From Bremerella sp. P1 (GTDB lineage: Bacteria; Planctomycetota; Planctomycetia; Pirellulales; Pirellulaceae): 64,000 nt of DNA. The notes under the pieces were generated by a model. The model searched no databases. It was given only the letters and a program-made list of their open reading frames with translations, and was not told where the DNA came from. The translations under genes were made by a program, and so were the position numbers. Within the stretch, counting starts at the first letter, position 1. Each line of letters starts with the position of its first letter. This document shows positions 26,888-35,340 of the stretch, one piece after another. The stretch is taken from NCBI RefSeq assembly GCF_028748185.1, contig NZ_CP118164.1:4551814-4615813 (forward strand), in the 5' to 3' direction.

Positions 26888-27919
26888 ATGGGACTCGGGT
26901 CAAATTGGATTGTCCTCGTAACACGCAATACGCGGATGGAAGGACTCAAGCAGCGGTGGGGAACGGCCAACCAGGCCGATTTCCTGCTAGACGCGGCGGT
27001 CGATCATGAAGTTGAACGACGGCGCAAGTCGCGTGCCAAGATGGGCATGTTGGTCAATGACGACGACCTTCAGGCTTTCGTCGATACGGCTAGTGCCTTG
27101 ACCGATCGCGATGCGTACGAGGAAGAAGACCAACGCTACCAGGCCGCGGTTCGCAGCGTGTTCCGTGATTTATCTGATCTCGGTTTTCCGGTGCGCGAGA
27201 TCGATCGGTCTTATCTGGCGAACTTTGATTTCGGCCGCTGCATGGCCGTGGTTGTGTTAGGGCAAGACGGCTTGGTGGCGAATGCCGCGAAGTACGTCGG
27301 CGACCTGCCGGTGATCGGAGTGAATCCGGACCCGGTTCAATACGACGGCGTTTTACTGCCGTTTCAAATCAACGAAGCCAAGGCTGCTACTCATCGTGTG
27401 CTCAAGCAGCGGCACCGGGTCGATAAAGTCACCCTGGCCGAGGTTAATACGATTAGCGGGCAGAAGATGCTGGCGTTCAACGATTTCTTCGTAGGATGCA
27501 AGTCACACACGTCGGCACGGTATACGCTCGACATTCAGCATTCCCGCGAGGCGCAATCTTCCAGCGGTGTGTTGATTTCCACGGGGGCCGGAGCGACCGG
27601 CTGGATGTCGTCGATCTTCAACATGGCCGCTGGTGTCAGCCGGTTTGTCAGCGGCAGTGAAATTCGCCCTCTCACGATTGATCGCAAAGATCGTCAGTTG
27701 ATGTGGACGGTGCGCGAGCCCTTTGTCAGCCGACATTCGGGTGCCCAGCATGTCATGGGAATCATGAACGACGAAGACGAACTGGTCATCGGATCGCAAA
27801 TGCCAACTGAAGGGGTGATCTTCTCCGATGGCATCGAGGATGACTACATAGAATTCAACAGTGGTAATATCGCAACGTTCACGGTCTCGCGACAACAGGC
27901 CCGCTTGGTTGTTGGTTAA
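26888..27919 (+). CDS. Divergent NAD-kinase-like (ATP-NAD/diacylglycerol kinase fold) protein
   Basis: The 343-residue protein resembles NAD kinases: VVVLGQDGLVANA (G125-Q126-D127-G128) stands where NAD kinase has GGDG, NDF (N198, D199) where it has the NE pair, and SSGVLISTGAGATGW (225-239) where it has the TPTGSTAY loop. The central ALTDRDAYEEEDQRYQAAVRSV helix and a ~110-residue N-terminal domain are unlike standard NadK. It is therefore a kinase-fold homolog with an altered phosphate site; activity on NAD is not certain. A perfect Shine-Dalgarno, AGGAGGTGATC, lies just before ATG 26888, suggesting high translation. It is the second gene of a two-gene operon with a SPFH protein. Confidence 0.75.
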   Translation: MGLGSNWIVLVTRNTRMEGLKQRWGTANQADFLLDAAVDHEVERRRKSRAKMGMLVNDDDLQAFVDTASALTDRDAYEEEDQRYQAAVRSVFRDLSDLGFPVREIDRSYLANFDFGRCMAVVVLGQDGLVANAAKYVGDLPVIGVNPDPVQYDGVLLPFQINEAKAATHRVLKQRHRVDKVTLAEVNTISGQKMLAFNDFFVGCKSHTSARYTLDIQHSREAQSSSGVLISTGAGATGWMSSIFNMAAGVSRFVSGSEIRPLTIDRKDRQLMWTVREPFVSRHSGAQHVMGIMNDEDELVIGSQMPTEGVIFSDGIEDDYIEFNSGNIATFTVSRQQARLVVG

Positions 27920-27926
27920 ACAAAAA

Positions 27927-27961
27927 AAGAGCCTGCCGCGAGGTTAACGCGACAGGCTCTT
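27927..27961. terminator. Bidirectional hairpin terminator
   Basis: AAGAGCCTG (27927-27935) pairs with CAGGCTCTT (27953-27961), and the inner CGCG (27937-27940) pairs with CGCG (27948-27951). It has an A-tract on its left, so it can stop the - strand gene that ends at 27991 as well as the + strand NAD-kinase-like gene. Confidence 0.8.
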
Positions 27962-27990
27962 GATCGATTCACTGCAAGCAATCCGAGCGA

Positions 27991-30900
27991 TTACTTGTCT
28001 TGGAAGAGCTTGTTCTTTTCGTCACCGCCAGACAGGACGAATGCGGCGAGATCGTAGATCTCTTCCTCGGTCAGCCAGTTCAGCATGCCGCCTGGCATGA
28101 TCGTGGAGGCCGTGTTGGAGCGCTCTTCGATATCTTCCTTCATGATCGTGACCGGCTTGTCCGGCTGCTCAGGATCGGTGATCAGAACCAGGCGATCAGG
28201 ACGATCTGCGATCGCCATCCCGGAGACAACCTTGCCGTCGATCGTCAGGATGGTTTGCATTTGGTACTTCTCATCGATCTTCTTCGCAGGATCCGCGATC
28301 GATTCCAGGACGTGCTCGGCAGTTGCCTTCTTGGTACCCAACTTGGTCAGGTCTGGCCCGAAGTTGCCACCCTTGTCGTTGATCTGGTGACATTGGGCAC
28401 AACCGAGACGATTGAAGTAGACCTGGCCGACGACGAAGTTCCGCTTGCTGGCGGCAACCTTCTTGGGATCGAGGTCTTCGTACTTCCACTGTTTGACGAA
28501 CTTGGGAACCCAAGTGTCGCCTGTGGCTTCGATTGGCTTACGACCATCTTCCAGCGGGTACTTGGCCATCAGGTCGTTGACGTGCCAGAAAGTGGCATCG
28601 CCACGGTCGATCGCTCGGATCTTGGCGACTTGCGATGCCGTAACGGGCTTGGCACGATTCGACCACGAGTTCCGGACATAGGTCAGCACTGCGGCGACTT
28701 CCTCGTCGTTCAACAGTTGACGGAAGCCGGTCATCGGCGGCAGCGGAGGACTGCTGTAAGTCTTCCCCTTCACCTCGATGGTGCCGTGCATCCCATCCAG
28801 GACCATGGAAATCAAGCGATCTTCCGATCCGGTCGTCCAGAGACTGCCGTCGATCGGCGGATAAAGGTTTGGCATACCTTGGCCGTGTGGCTGATGGCAT
28901 GTTGCACAGTGGCTTTCGCGAAGGAAAATCTCTTTCCCCATCGCCATCACCTTCGGATCGGCAGTGACAGGAATGCTCTTTCGCAGATCGACGAGCTGAC
29001 GATTGAGCGAACCGCTATTCTTTGCCGTGCTCTTGGCGACGAGTGCTTCACCGAGATCAAGCACCTTCGCGTACTGCTTCGATTGACGCTCGACCGGCGT
29101 AGCTTTATTGGCTTGCGTCAGCAGCGTGGCCAGGACATTCGATTGAACTTCCGGCGAGAGCTTCTCAGCAACTGCACCAGATGGCAGGCTAGTCAACGCA
29201 TTCAAACCAGCGGTCGAAAGTCCTTCCGACTGCGACAGCGTCGCGAAGTCGGTAATCTTCTCATCCTGGTGACCAGGCCAAGCCGTGATGGCCTGGATTG
29301 CTGCAATTCGCAAGTCAGCTTGCCCAGCTGCGCGAAGAGCGGACGTTGGGATTACTTGCTTCTTGATGCCAGGGCCTTCCCAGCTCACTTGGAGACCGTC
29401 ACCACCACCATTGTCGAAGTAGGTCACGACAATTTCGTGGGCTCCGGCCGTCAGGGAGATCTTGCTACCCTTTTCCGACATGCCATGCAGGCCATCGTTG
29501 TCGATTAGAAGGCTACCGTCGATGTACACGCGGGAGCCATCGTCCGAGGCGATGTAGAACTTGTAGTCGCCAGCCGACGGAGCGACGATGGCAGCGGTTT
29601 GCTTGGTAGCAAACACGTCCTTGCGTCCCTTGGGAACGTACTTGTTGAAGTTTTCCATGCGGCCCGAGAACTTCGGCTTGGTCGCATTGAGCGTTTCAAT
29701 CGCCACGTTCTTGGCCGGGTTGGGTTCGTAGTAGTCGAATGCAACCGCAGGGCCATCACCAGCAATGGAACCACTTTCTGGACGCAAGGCGGCCGGCAAC
29801 TCAAACATGAGTGGTCGGATCTTGGCGTACAGAGGAGCCGCTTCCGCAGACTTGCTCATCGAGCGAGCACTTTGCAGCAAGTCGCCCATCAGGGCAGGGG
29901 CCTGCGATGCGTGGGCCCAGGCGGCTTCCGCACCGCCACTTTGAATCCAGCTGGTATAGACTGCCCGACGCACAACCGAAGACTGTGTCGTTGAAGCCAG
30001 CTTCTCCAGCAGGTCTTGCGACTTAGTCAAATCTGCCTGCTTGGCTTTCGGCAGAAGACTGGCCAGATCGTTCAGACTTGGCAGGTTCTTGTTTTCAGCC
30101 GTCGAGATCCAGGCAACCAGTTCACCCATCGGCGAGCGATTGTTCTTGGTAGCCAGAACCGAAAGGGCTTCTTCGCGATATTTAGGAGCAATGCCACCAC
30201 GGCTGAGGATCGCCGTGTAAACCTCGTCAGTCCGCTCGAGCTTTAAGAGCAGTTCCGAACTGGCTTTCTCCAGGGCGTAGGTAGTCGCCGCAGGCGATAG
30301 CTTACGGCCGGCACGAATGGCTTCCGTAATCATGGTATCGACGTCGATCTGTCCCTGAGCGTATTGCAGCAGACGCGTCAGTTCCGGGTCCATCTCTTGC
30401 GAGGCAGCCTGGAAGACGACTTCAGCGGCAGCCGGGCCGGTGAACTCGACAGCCGACTTGATGGCCTCGGCACGAACCAGCGGCGAAGGATCGCTCGCAG
30501 CAGCAACCAGCGTTGGTTCCCAACCATCGACCGAATTGGCCCAGTGGCCCAGAGTACGAATGGCAGCAGCACGAACGCGTGGTTCACTTGCCTGGAAGAC
30601 AGTCTTAACCAAGTCGAGGTTCGGCAAACGATGTTCTTCCAAAACCCACAAGCACTCGAGCATTGCCTGAGCGTCTCCTGGGTTGTTGACATCCTTGGCC
30701 GCAACGAACTTTTCGATCGCGGTCTGAACTTCTTCCGAATCACGACCACTTAGTTCAATACGAGCTCGGTAACGCGTTGCGTTTTCCTTCGCGTAAAAAG
30801 CTGCGAGAACTTCGGCCAGCGGCTTGTCTTTCAAGCGAACCGGTTCGATCAGTGGGCGATTCTTCGCCGTGACGCGGAAGATGCGTCCGTGCTGATGGTC

Positions 30901-32913
30901 GCGGTTAGGGTCACGCATGTTGTGCTGCATGTGTCCGATCAACGCATTCGCCCAGTCGGCAACATAGAGTGCACCGTCTGCACCAATCTCCACGTCGCTA
31001 GGACGGAAGTTCGGGTCAGACGAAACGAGAATTGGATCGACTTCGGTCGCACGAATGTCGGATCCGTTGTACTGGATCTCGTGATTCAAGACGCCCAGGA
31101 AACCGATGCAGTTACAGATCAGGAAGTTGCCCTGCATCTCTTCTGGGAAGTGGCTACTGGCAAGCAGGCCAGTGGCGGCAACGGGACGGACTCGTTTGTC
31201 GAACCACTGCTTGTTGCCGATGCCTTTGCCAATGTCGACGTACGAACCGGTACCGGACGTTCCGTCGTTGGCGAACTGATAACCCCATTGATCGAACACA
31301 TCACCGTGCGGATTTGGGCCGATGGGGTAATGGAATTCCATTTCAAACGTTCGCGGATTGAAGCGGTGCACGCCGGTTCGCGTCGAACGATAGGTCGTCG
31401 TTGGCGTTTCCATGGTGGCCACGTTAAACACACCACGGGACCAGTAGATCCAACCATCGGGACCAAGCACCATGGCGTTGGCCGAGTGGTGCGAGTCGGC
31501 ACTGGAAAGGCCTTGCAGGATACGAATCTTGACGTCGGCTTTCAGGTCGCCGTCGGTATCCTTCAGGAACCATAGTTCCGGCAAAGCGGCGACGATCATG
31601 CCGCCTCCCCAGAATTCAAAGCCGGTCACGCTATTCAATTCGTCGGCAAAGATCACACAGCGATCGGCAACACCGTCACCATTGTCATCCGGCAGGCAGA
31701 CGATACGATCTTCGCGAGGCTCGGTTGGATTCCAGTGTGGGTAGCTTGGCCAGACCGATGCATACAGATGACCGTTAGGATCGACGGCCATTTGAACCGG
31801 GTTGATCAGTTCAGGGAACATCTCTTCTGAGGCAAAAACATTCGCTTGAAGGTCTTTGTGCAATTGCAGTTTCTTCAGGCCCTCTTCAGCGGTGCGGTAT
31901 GAAAAACTACCGTCGGCCAGGTCACCTTCGCGGTTCGATTTAACGACCAGCTCTTCGGGAATGTTGTCGTCTTTGACTTCCAGATCACCCCCTTGAGCAA
32001 CTGCCCACACGCGCTTGTCACGATTGGCAGTCATGACGTCGAAGATCTCCATTTCGCGGAGCATGACATCGGCGTTTGATTGCCCAAACCAAGCGAGCTT
32101 GGAACGACCACCGAAAACGTTGTAACCATCGACCACGCGATATCGGCTGAACCAATAGTAGTTCTTCTCGAGGATGGCTTCGCGAAGCTTGGCGATTTTG
32201 TCCGACTCGGCGTCCGGCACAGGCTTGTCAAACAACTGCCCAGCGATCACTTCGGCGATGGCTCGGTTGCCATGATCCAGCAGGTGAATGCCATTCATCG
32301 TCAGTGGCTTGTCAGCGTCGGCGTAAAGTTTCTGCGAAGGAGTGAACAGGTCGACGAACAAGACATCCTTGGCCTGGCACACTTCGGCCATTGCTTCGGT
32401 GTAGAGCTTCAGATTTGGGTTGTTCTTCGAACCGTCTGGCAGATGTCGGTTGTAGAGGTTTTCGTGAGCGATTGGCGAGAACATCACGATCTTCGGAGCC
32501 GACTCGCCGTTGTACTTCTGGGCACGCATCCCATCGATGACGTCGGCCAAATCCTTCTTGAATCCGTCGACCGCTTGGGGACCCTTAAGGGCTTCGTTGT
32601 ATCCAAAGAATCCAAAGACGACGTCGGTCTCGTTTTTGGCGAGCCATTGATCGGGACTGCCGAAATTGTCTTCACGGGGACGAACCTTCAATTCGTCGCC
32701 AGGGAAGGCCAGGTTGCGAAACGTCAGATTTAGTTCTGGATGAGTCGCATGAATGAACGTTTCCAGCCAGCCGTGATGTTGCATGCGATCGGCGGTCGTA
32801 TTGCCGATGACGGAGATGTGATCTCCCTTTTCAAGCTGCAACGTCTGGGCATTACCTTGCCCCGACCAGCACAGGCCGAGACAAACAACAAGCGAGAGGA
32901 TTGTGTAACGCAT
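27991..32913 (-). CDS. Giant PVC-type protein: SGNH hydrolase, beta-propeller, HEAT repeats, PA14 and two CXXCH sites
   Basis: A signal peptide (LSLVVCLGLCWSGQGNAQ) opens this 1640-residue envelope protein. Domains in order: SGNH/GDSL-like region (about 25-245, HISVIGNTTADRMQ, FGFFGYNEALKG, MNGIHLLDHGN); PVC-type NHL/glucose-dehydrogenase-like propeller (about 355-700, MAVDPNGHLYASVWPS, DDNGDGVADR, GWIYWSRGVF, VADWANALIGH); HEAT-like helices (about 715-900); a PA14-type carbohydrate-binding domain (about 1070-1190, DGSRVYIDGSLLIDNDG); and cytochrome c regions with CATCH near residue 1336 and CAQCH near 1503. Members are annotated as PVC-type heme-binding CXXCH proteins of unknown substrate. 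TTAGGATCCC precedes the ATG. It lies downstream of the sigma factor and FecR/LamG genes. Confidence 0.88.
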   Translation of the reverse strand: MRYTILSLVVCLGLCWSGQGNAQTLQLEKGDHISVIGNTTADRMQHHGWLETFIHATHPELNLTFRNLAFPGDELKVRPREDNFGSPDQWLAKNETDVVFGFFGYNEALKGPQAVDGFKKDLADVIDGMRAQKYNGESAPKIVMFSPIAHENLYNRHLPDGSKNNPNLKLYTEAMAEVCQAKDVLFVDLFTPSQKLYADADKPLTMNGIHLLDHGNRAIAEVIAGQLFDKPVPDAESDKIAKLREAILEKNYYWFSRYRVVDGYNVFGGRSKLAWFGQSNADVMLREMEIFDVMTANRDKRVWAVAQGGDLEVKDDNIPEELVVKSNREGDLADGSFSYRTAEEGLKKLQLHKDLQANVFASEEMFPELINPVQMAVDPNGHLYASVWPSYPHWNPTEPREDRIVCLPDDNGDGVADRCVIFADELNSVTGFEFWGGGMIVAALPELWFLKDTDGDLKADVKIRILQGLSSADSHHSANAMVLGPDGWIYWSRGVFNVATMETPTTTYRSTRTGVHRFNPRTFEMEFHYPIGPNPHGDVFDQWGYQFANDGTSGTGSYVDIGKGIGNKQWFDKRVRPVAATGLLASSHFPEEMQGNFLICNCIGFLGVLNHEIQYNGSDIRATEVDPILVSSDPNFRPSDVEIGADGALYVADWANALIGHMQHNMRDPNRDHQHGRIFRVTAKNRPLIEPVRLKDKPLAEVLAAFYAKENATRYRARIELSGRDSEEVQTAIEKFVAAKDVNNPGDAQAMLECLWVLEEHRLPNLDLVKTVFQASEPRVRAAAIRTLGHWANSVDGWEPTLVAAASDPSPLVRAEAIKSAVEFTGPAAAEVVFQAASQEMDPELTRLLQYAQGQIDVDTMITEAIRAGRKLSPAATTYALEKASSELLLKLERTDEVYTAILSRGGIAPKYREEALSVLATKNNRSPMGELVAWISTAENKNLPSLNDLASLLPKAKQADLTKSQDLLEKLASTTQSSVVRRAVYTSWIQSGGAEAAWAHASQAPALMGDLLQSARSMSKSAEAAPLYAKIRPLMFELPAALRPESGSIAGDGPAVAFDYYEPNPAKNVAIETLNATKPKFSGRMENFNKYVPKGRKDVFATKQTAAIVAPSAGDYKFYIASDDGSRVYIDGSLLIDNDGLHGMSEKGSKISLTAGAHEIVVTYFDNGGGDGLQVSWEGPGIKKQVIPTSALRAAGQADLRIAAIQAITAWPGHQDEKITDFATLSQSEGLSTAGLNALTSLPSGAVAEKLSPEVQSNVLATLLTQANKATPVERQSKQYAKVLDLGEALVAKSTAKNSGSLNRQLVDLRKSIPVTADPKVMAMGKEIFLRESHCATCHQPHGQGMPNLYPPIDGSLWTTGSEDRLISMVLDGMHGTIEVKGKTYSSPPLPPMTGFRQLLNDEEVAAVLTYVRNSWSNRAKPVTASQVAKIRAIDRGDATFWHVNDLMAKYPLEDGRKPIEATGDTWVPKFVKQWKYEDLDPKKVAASKRNFVVGQVYFNRLGCAQCHQINDKGGNFGPDLTKLGTKKATAEHVLESIADPAKKIDEKYQMQTILTIDGKVVSGMAIADRPDRLVLITDPEQPDKPVTIMKEDIEERSNTASTIMPGGMLNWLTEEEIYDLAAFVLSGGDEKNKLFQDK

Positions 32914-33098
32914 GGGATCCTAAATACCGAGGACTTTAAATACGGTGTTCCGAGGGGGGGAGGGATTGGTCTAGGTGGGATCACGTGAGAAGCGCAGGTT
33001 CATACTAACTATAGTGTCTGAACGCGACTAGGCCTTACGCGATTTCGTATATTTATATTTTCGAAAATGTGTGGCGGCATGCGAAACAAGTTAAATAA

Positions 33099-34652
33099 CT
33101 ATTGAAAGTTACTTCCAGCCTCGTAGGCCTGGCGAATCTCATCCGCCGAGAGGACGCGGCTGAACAGGGCGATTTCGTCGATACGTCCTCGCAAGTCACG
33201 CGAGTAAACAACCTCGCCCGCGCGATTGGTATGACCCCAAGCACCGATGGTGCTCGGGCCGTAATGGATGGGGATCGATTGACTCCACTTCCTGCGGCCG
33301 ACTACTTTGCCGTCGATGTAATACACCGATTCCTTTGCTTTGGAATCGATCTGAGCAGCGACATGCGTCCAAAGATTGCGTGGCAGCGTCTGTTTGCTTG
33401 TTAAATCGTATTGGCTGGAAAGACCCATTCGCAAACTGCCACCCCGGGTAAGGTTCCAGTGATGCTGGCCCGGCGAGTAATCGATCGAGTTGAACACCGT
33501 CTGCAACGCGAAGTCATAGCGATTGATCTGGACCCACGCCATGATCGTGATCTGGTCATACTTCCCTGGAATGTTTAGCTCGACGCGGTCGCCGGTATTC
33601 TCAAAGAGCATCGCCCCTTTTTCAGGCCAGCGTCCGGTCGCCCAAATGCCATTGGTCAGTTGCCCGTTGTCGACAACTCCTGTCGTGGCCCGGTTGATGA
33701 CCTCTTCGCTCTTCCGCGAATCGGTCTCGAAGTCGAAGTAGAATAATGCCGATGGGTCTTGTCGTAATTTCAGGCTATGGTCCAACCACCGTTTGTAGCC
33801 AATCGACATGCTGGTGGCGAATGCCATGTCATCCGGAGTGATCGAGCGACGCTGGGTATCGGCGTCCCAGGCAAGTGCGGAGTTCTCGGTAAGAAGTTCG
33901 GGAGGTAAGTCCTTATCGTGAAGACGTACTTCTCCTGCAAAGACGTGTAGTTCCTGGTTTTGATTGTCGTCGACCACAATGCCAAACTCGGTTCCCAAGT
34001 CTTCGACCACCATCGTCGCGGTTTCGATCACGAACCCATGCCCCGACTCAGGCACAATCGCCCTTGCACGTCCGTGATCTAGCTGCATTCGCATGGAGTC
34101 GATGATCGAGAAGCGGGCCGGACTTTCGAGCGAAACGGCTACACCGTTCTGGAACGTCAGCGTGACTTCCCCCTCGCTCAAATGATATTCGCCTTGGTGA
34201 AACTCATTACCGCTGGGGGCGAATCCTGGCTCGAATCTTTGATTGTGTCCGACATCGAGTTGGGCGATCGCCGTGACCACTTCCGGTTCGGTGGATGGAA
34301 CAGGCTGCTCAGCGATCTCCTGTTGGGTTTGCTGGGGTTTGGCTGGACGATTGAAATAACCCAAGATGCCGACAAGCAATAGCGTTGCTGCGATTGCCAG
34401 GATCCACTTTGGCCAGGCATCTCCTAGTGAAGAAGATGACGAGGCAATCGGCGCTGGAGACGACTCTTCGCCGCTCGACTCGAATCGCAATTCGGCATCG
34501 ATGAATGCTGCCACGCGAAAACGGCTGCGGACGCTCGGGTCTTCCTTCAGCGCACGAACGAGTGTCGCTTGCTCGGAATCGGACAAGGATTGAGGATCGA
34601 GAAAGTAACGCTCGATCAATTCATCGGTAAGTTGGGAAGGTTCGTTGCTCAT
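33099..34652 (-). CDS. FecR-like transmembrane protein with C-terminal LamG domain
   Basis: Residues 1-60 form a cytoplasmic helical part (ELIERYFLDPQSLSDSEQATL) of the type that binds ECF sigma factors. A membrane span (WILAIAATLLLVGILGYF) lies near 79-96. A FecR-type domain follows (EGEVTLTFQNGVAVSLESPARF, VVEDLGTEFGIVVDDNQNQELHVFAGEVRL). The C-terminal ~200 residues are a concanavalin/LamG-like sandwich (ITIMAWVQINRYDFALQTVFNS, GRIDEIALFSRVLSADEIRQAYEAG) that probably binds carbohydrate. The start overlaps the sigma factor stop (ATGA), so they are translationally coupled. The likely role is a membrane-bound regulator of that sigma factor, with the LamG part as the sensor; this is inference from family knowledge. 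Confidence 0.88.
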   Translation of the reverse strand: MSNEPSQLTDELIERYFLDPQSLSDSEQATLVRALKEDPSVRSRFRVAAFIDAELRFESSGEESSPAPIASSSSSLGDAWPKWILAIAATLLLVGILGYFNRPAKPQQTQQEIAEQPVPSTEPEVVTAIAQLDVGHNQRFEPGFAPSGNEFHQGEYHLSEGEVTLTFQNGVAVSLESPARFSIIDSMRMQLDHGRARAIVPESGHGFVIETATMVVEDLGTEFGIVVDDNQNQELHVFAGEVRLHDKDLPPELLTENSALAWDADTQRRSITPDDMAFATSMSIGYKRWLDHSLKLRQDPSALFYFDFETDSRKSEEVINRATTGVVDNGQLTNGIWATGRWPEKGAMLFENTGDRVELNIPGKYDQITIMAWVQINRYDFALQTVFNSIDYSPGQHHWNLTRGGSLRMGLSSQYDLTSKQTLPRNLWTHVAAQIDSKAKESVYYIDGKVVGRRKWSQSIPIHYGPSTIGAWGHTNRAGEVVYSRDLRGRIDEIALFSRVLSADEIRQAYEAGSNFQ

Positions 34653-35161
34653 GACGTGGTTCCCAATTCCATCCGAACGCAGTTATGCAATTTGGTTCGT
34701 AAACGTCCCAGTCGCTTATAGAGACTGTTGGCTGTCTTTCCAGCCGCTTCTGCCATTTCTTTCACTGCTTCTTCCCGCGTGTAAGGGGCCAGCAGCAGCT
34801 TCTGATGTTCTGGGGAGAACTTTCCGAGACAGGCACGTATCGCCGATCGCTGTTCTTGAACGTATTCCGACGGCTCGTCCTTGGCTTCAATGGCGATCAG
34901 CGCCACCAGGTCATCATCCAGCAGGAGGCGATCGCGACTACAGTTTCGGCGATACTTAAGTACCTCGAACCGTAACACCATGCGTGCCCAGGGGATGAAC
35001 TCGTCATCGGCCTGAAGCTGATCGATCTTTCTCCACATCACCAGACTGGCTTCCTGCAGAACGTCGTCGACGGCATTCCAATCGGGCAGCGACGCTCTGG
35101 CAATGGCCGCCAGCTCGCGCTCGTGTTTCAAAAATAGAGTGAGAAATCGATCTTTTTCCAC
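34649..35161 (-). CDS. ECF-type sigma-70 factor (Rhodopirellula/Verrucomicrobium family)
   Basis: A 170-residue sigma factor with region 2 (DVLQEASLVMWRKIDQLQADDEFIPWARMVLRFEVLKYRR) and region 4 (SPEHQKLLLAPYTREEAVKEMAEAAGKTANSLYKRLGRLRTKLHNCV). It starts with GTG after AAAGG. The gene is co-translated with the FecR/LamG gene, which probably controls it. Its promoter lies in a 179-base region shared with the divergent PSCyt2/PSD1 gene, which may be its target. Confidence 0.9.
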   Translation of the reverse strand: MEKDRFLTLFLKHERELAAIARASLPDWNAVDDVLQEASLVMWRKIDQLQADDEFIPWARMVLRFEVLKYRRNCSRDRLLLDDDLVALIAIEAKDEPSEYVQEQRSAIRACLGKFSPEHQKLLLAPYTREEAVKEMAEAAGKTANSLYKRLGRLRTKLHNCVRMELGTTS

Positions 35162-35199
35162 TTGGGAGCCTTTATTTCAGGTCGTTATTGCTCGTCTAC

Positions 35200-35306
35200 A
35201 TACTCCCAGCTGGGAGCTTACCTGCCGCAAATTCTCGGAAAATACGATCTTACGAAATTGCGCGGCAGGTTAATGGCAAATCGGGAGTATGATAGGCATA
35301 CCTGCC
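35200..35306. promoter_or_regulatory. Repeat-rich divergent control region
   Basis: Between the divergent sigma factor and PSCyt2/PSD1 genes lie a perfect 14-bp palindrome CTCCCAGCTGGGAG (35203-35216), an inverted pair ATACTCCC (35200-35207) and GGGAGTAT (35283-35290), and three copies of one heptamer: ACCTGCC (35220-35226), GGCAGGT in inverted orientation (35264-35270) and ACCTGCC (35300-35306). The arrangement is unusually dense for a gap of this size and may hold ECF promoter elements or binding sites. Confidence 0.45.
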
Positions 35307-35340
35307 TTGATTTCCCATAAAATCCCACGCAAGAAGCTTC

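Noticed and set aside
28000-29508. 502-codon + strand frame inside the giant PA14/cytochrome gene
   Set aside because: Antisense to the cytochrome and PA14 domains; basic, repeat-free sequence without recognisable motifs.
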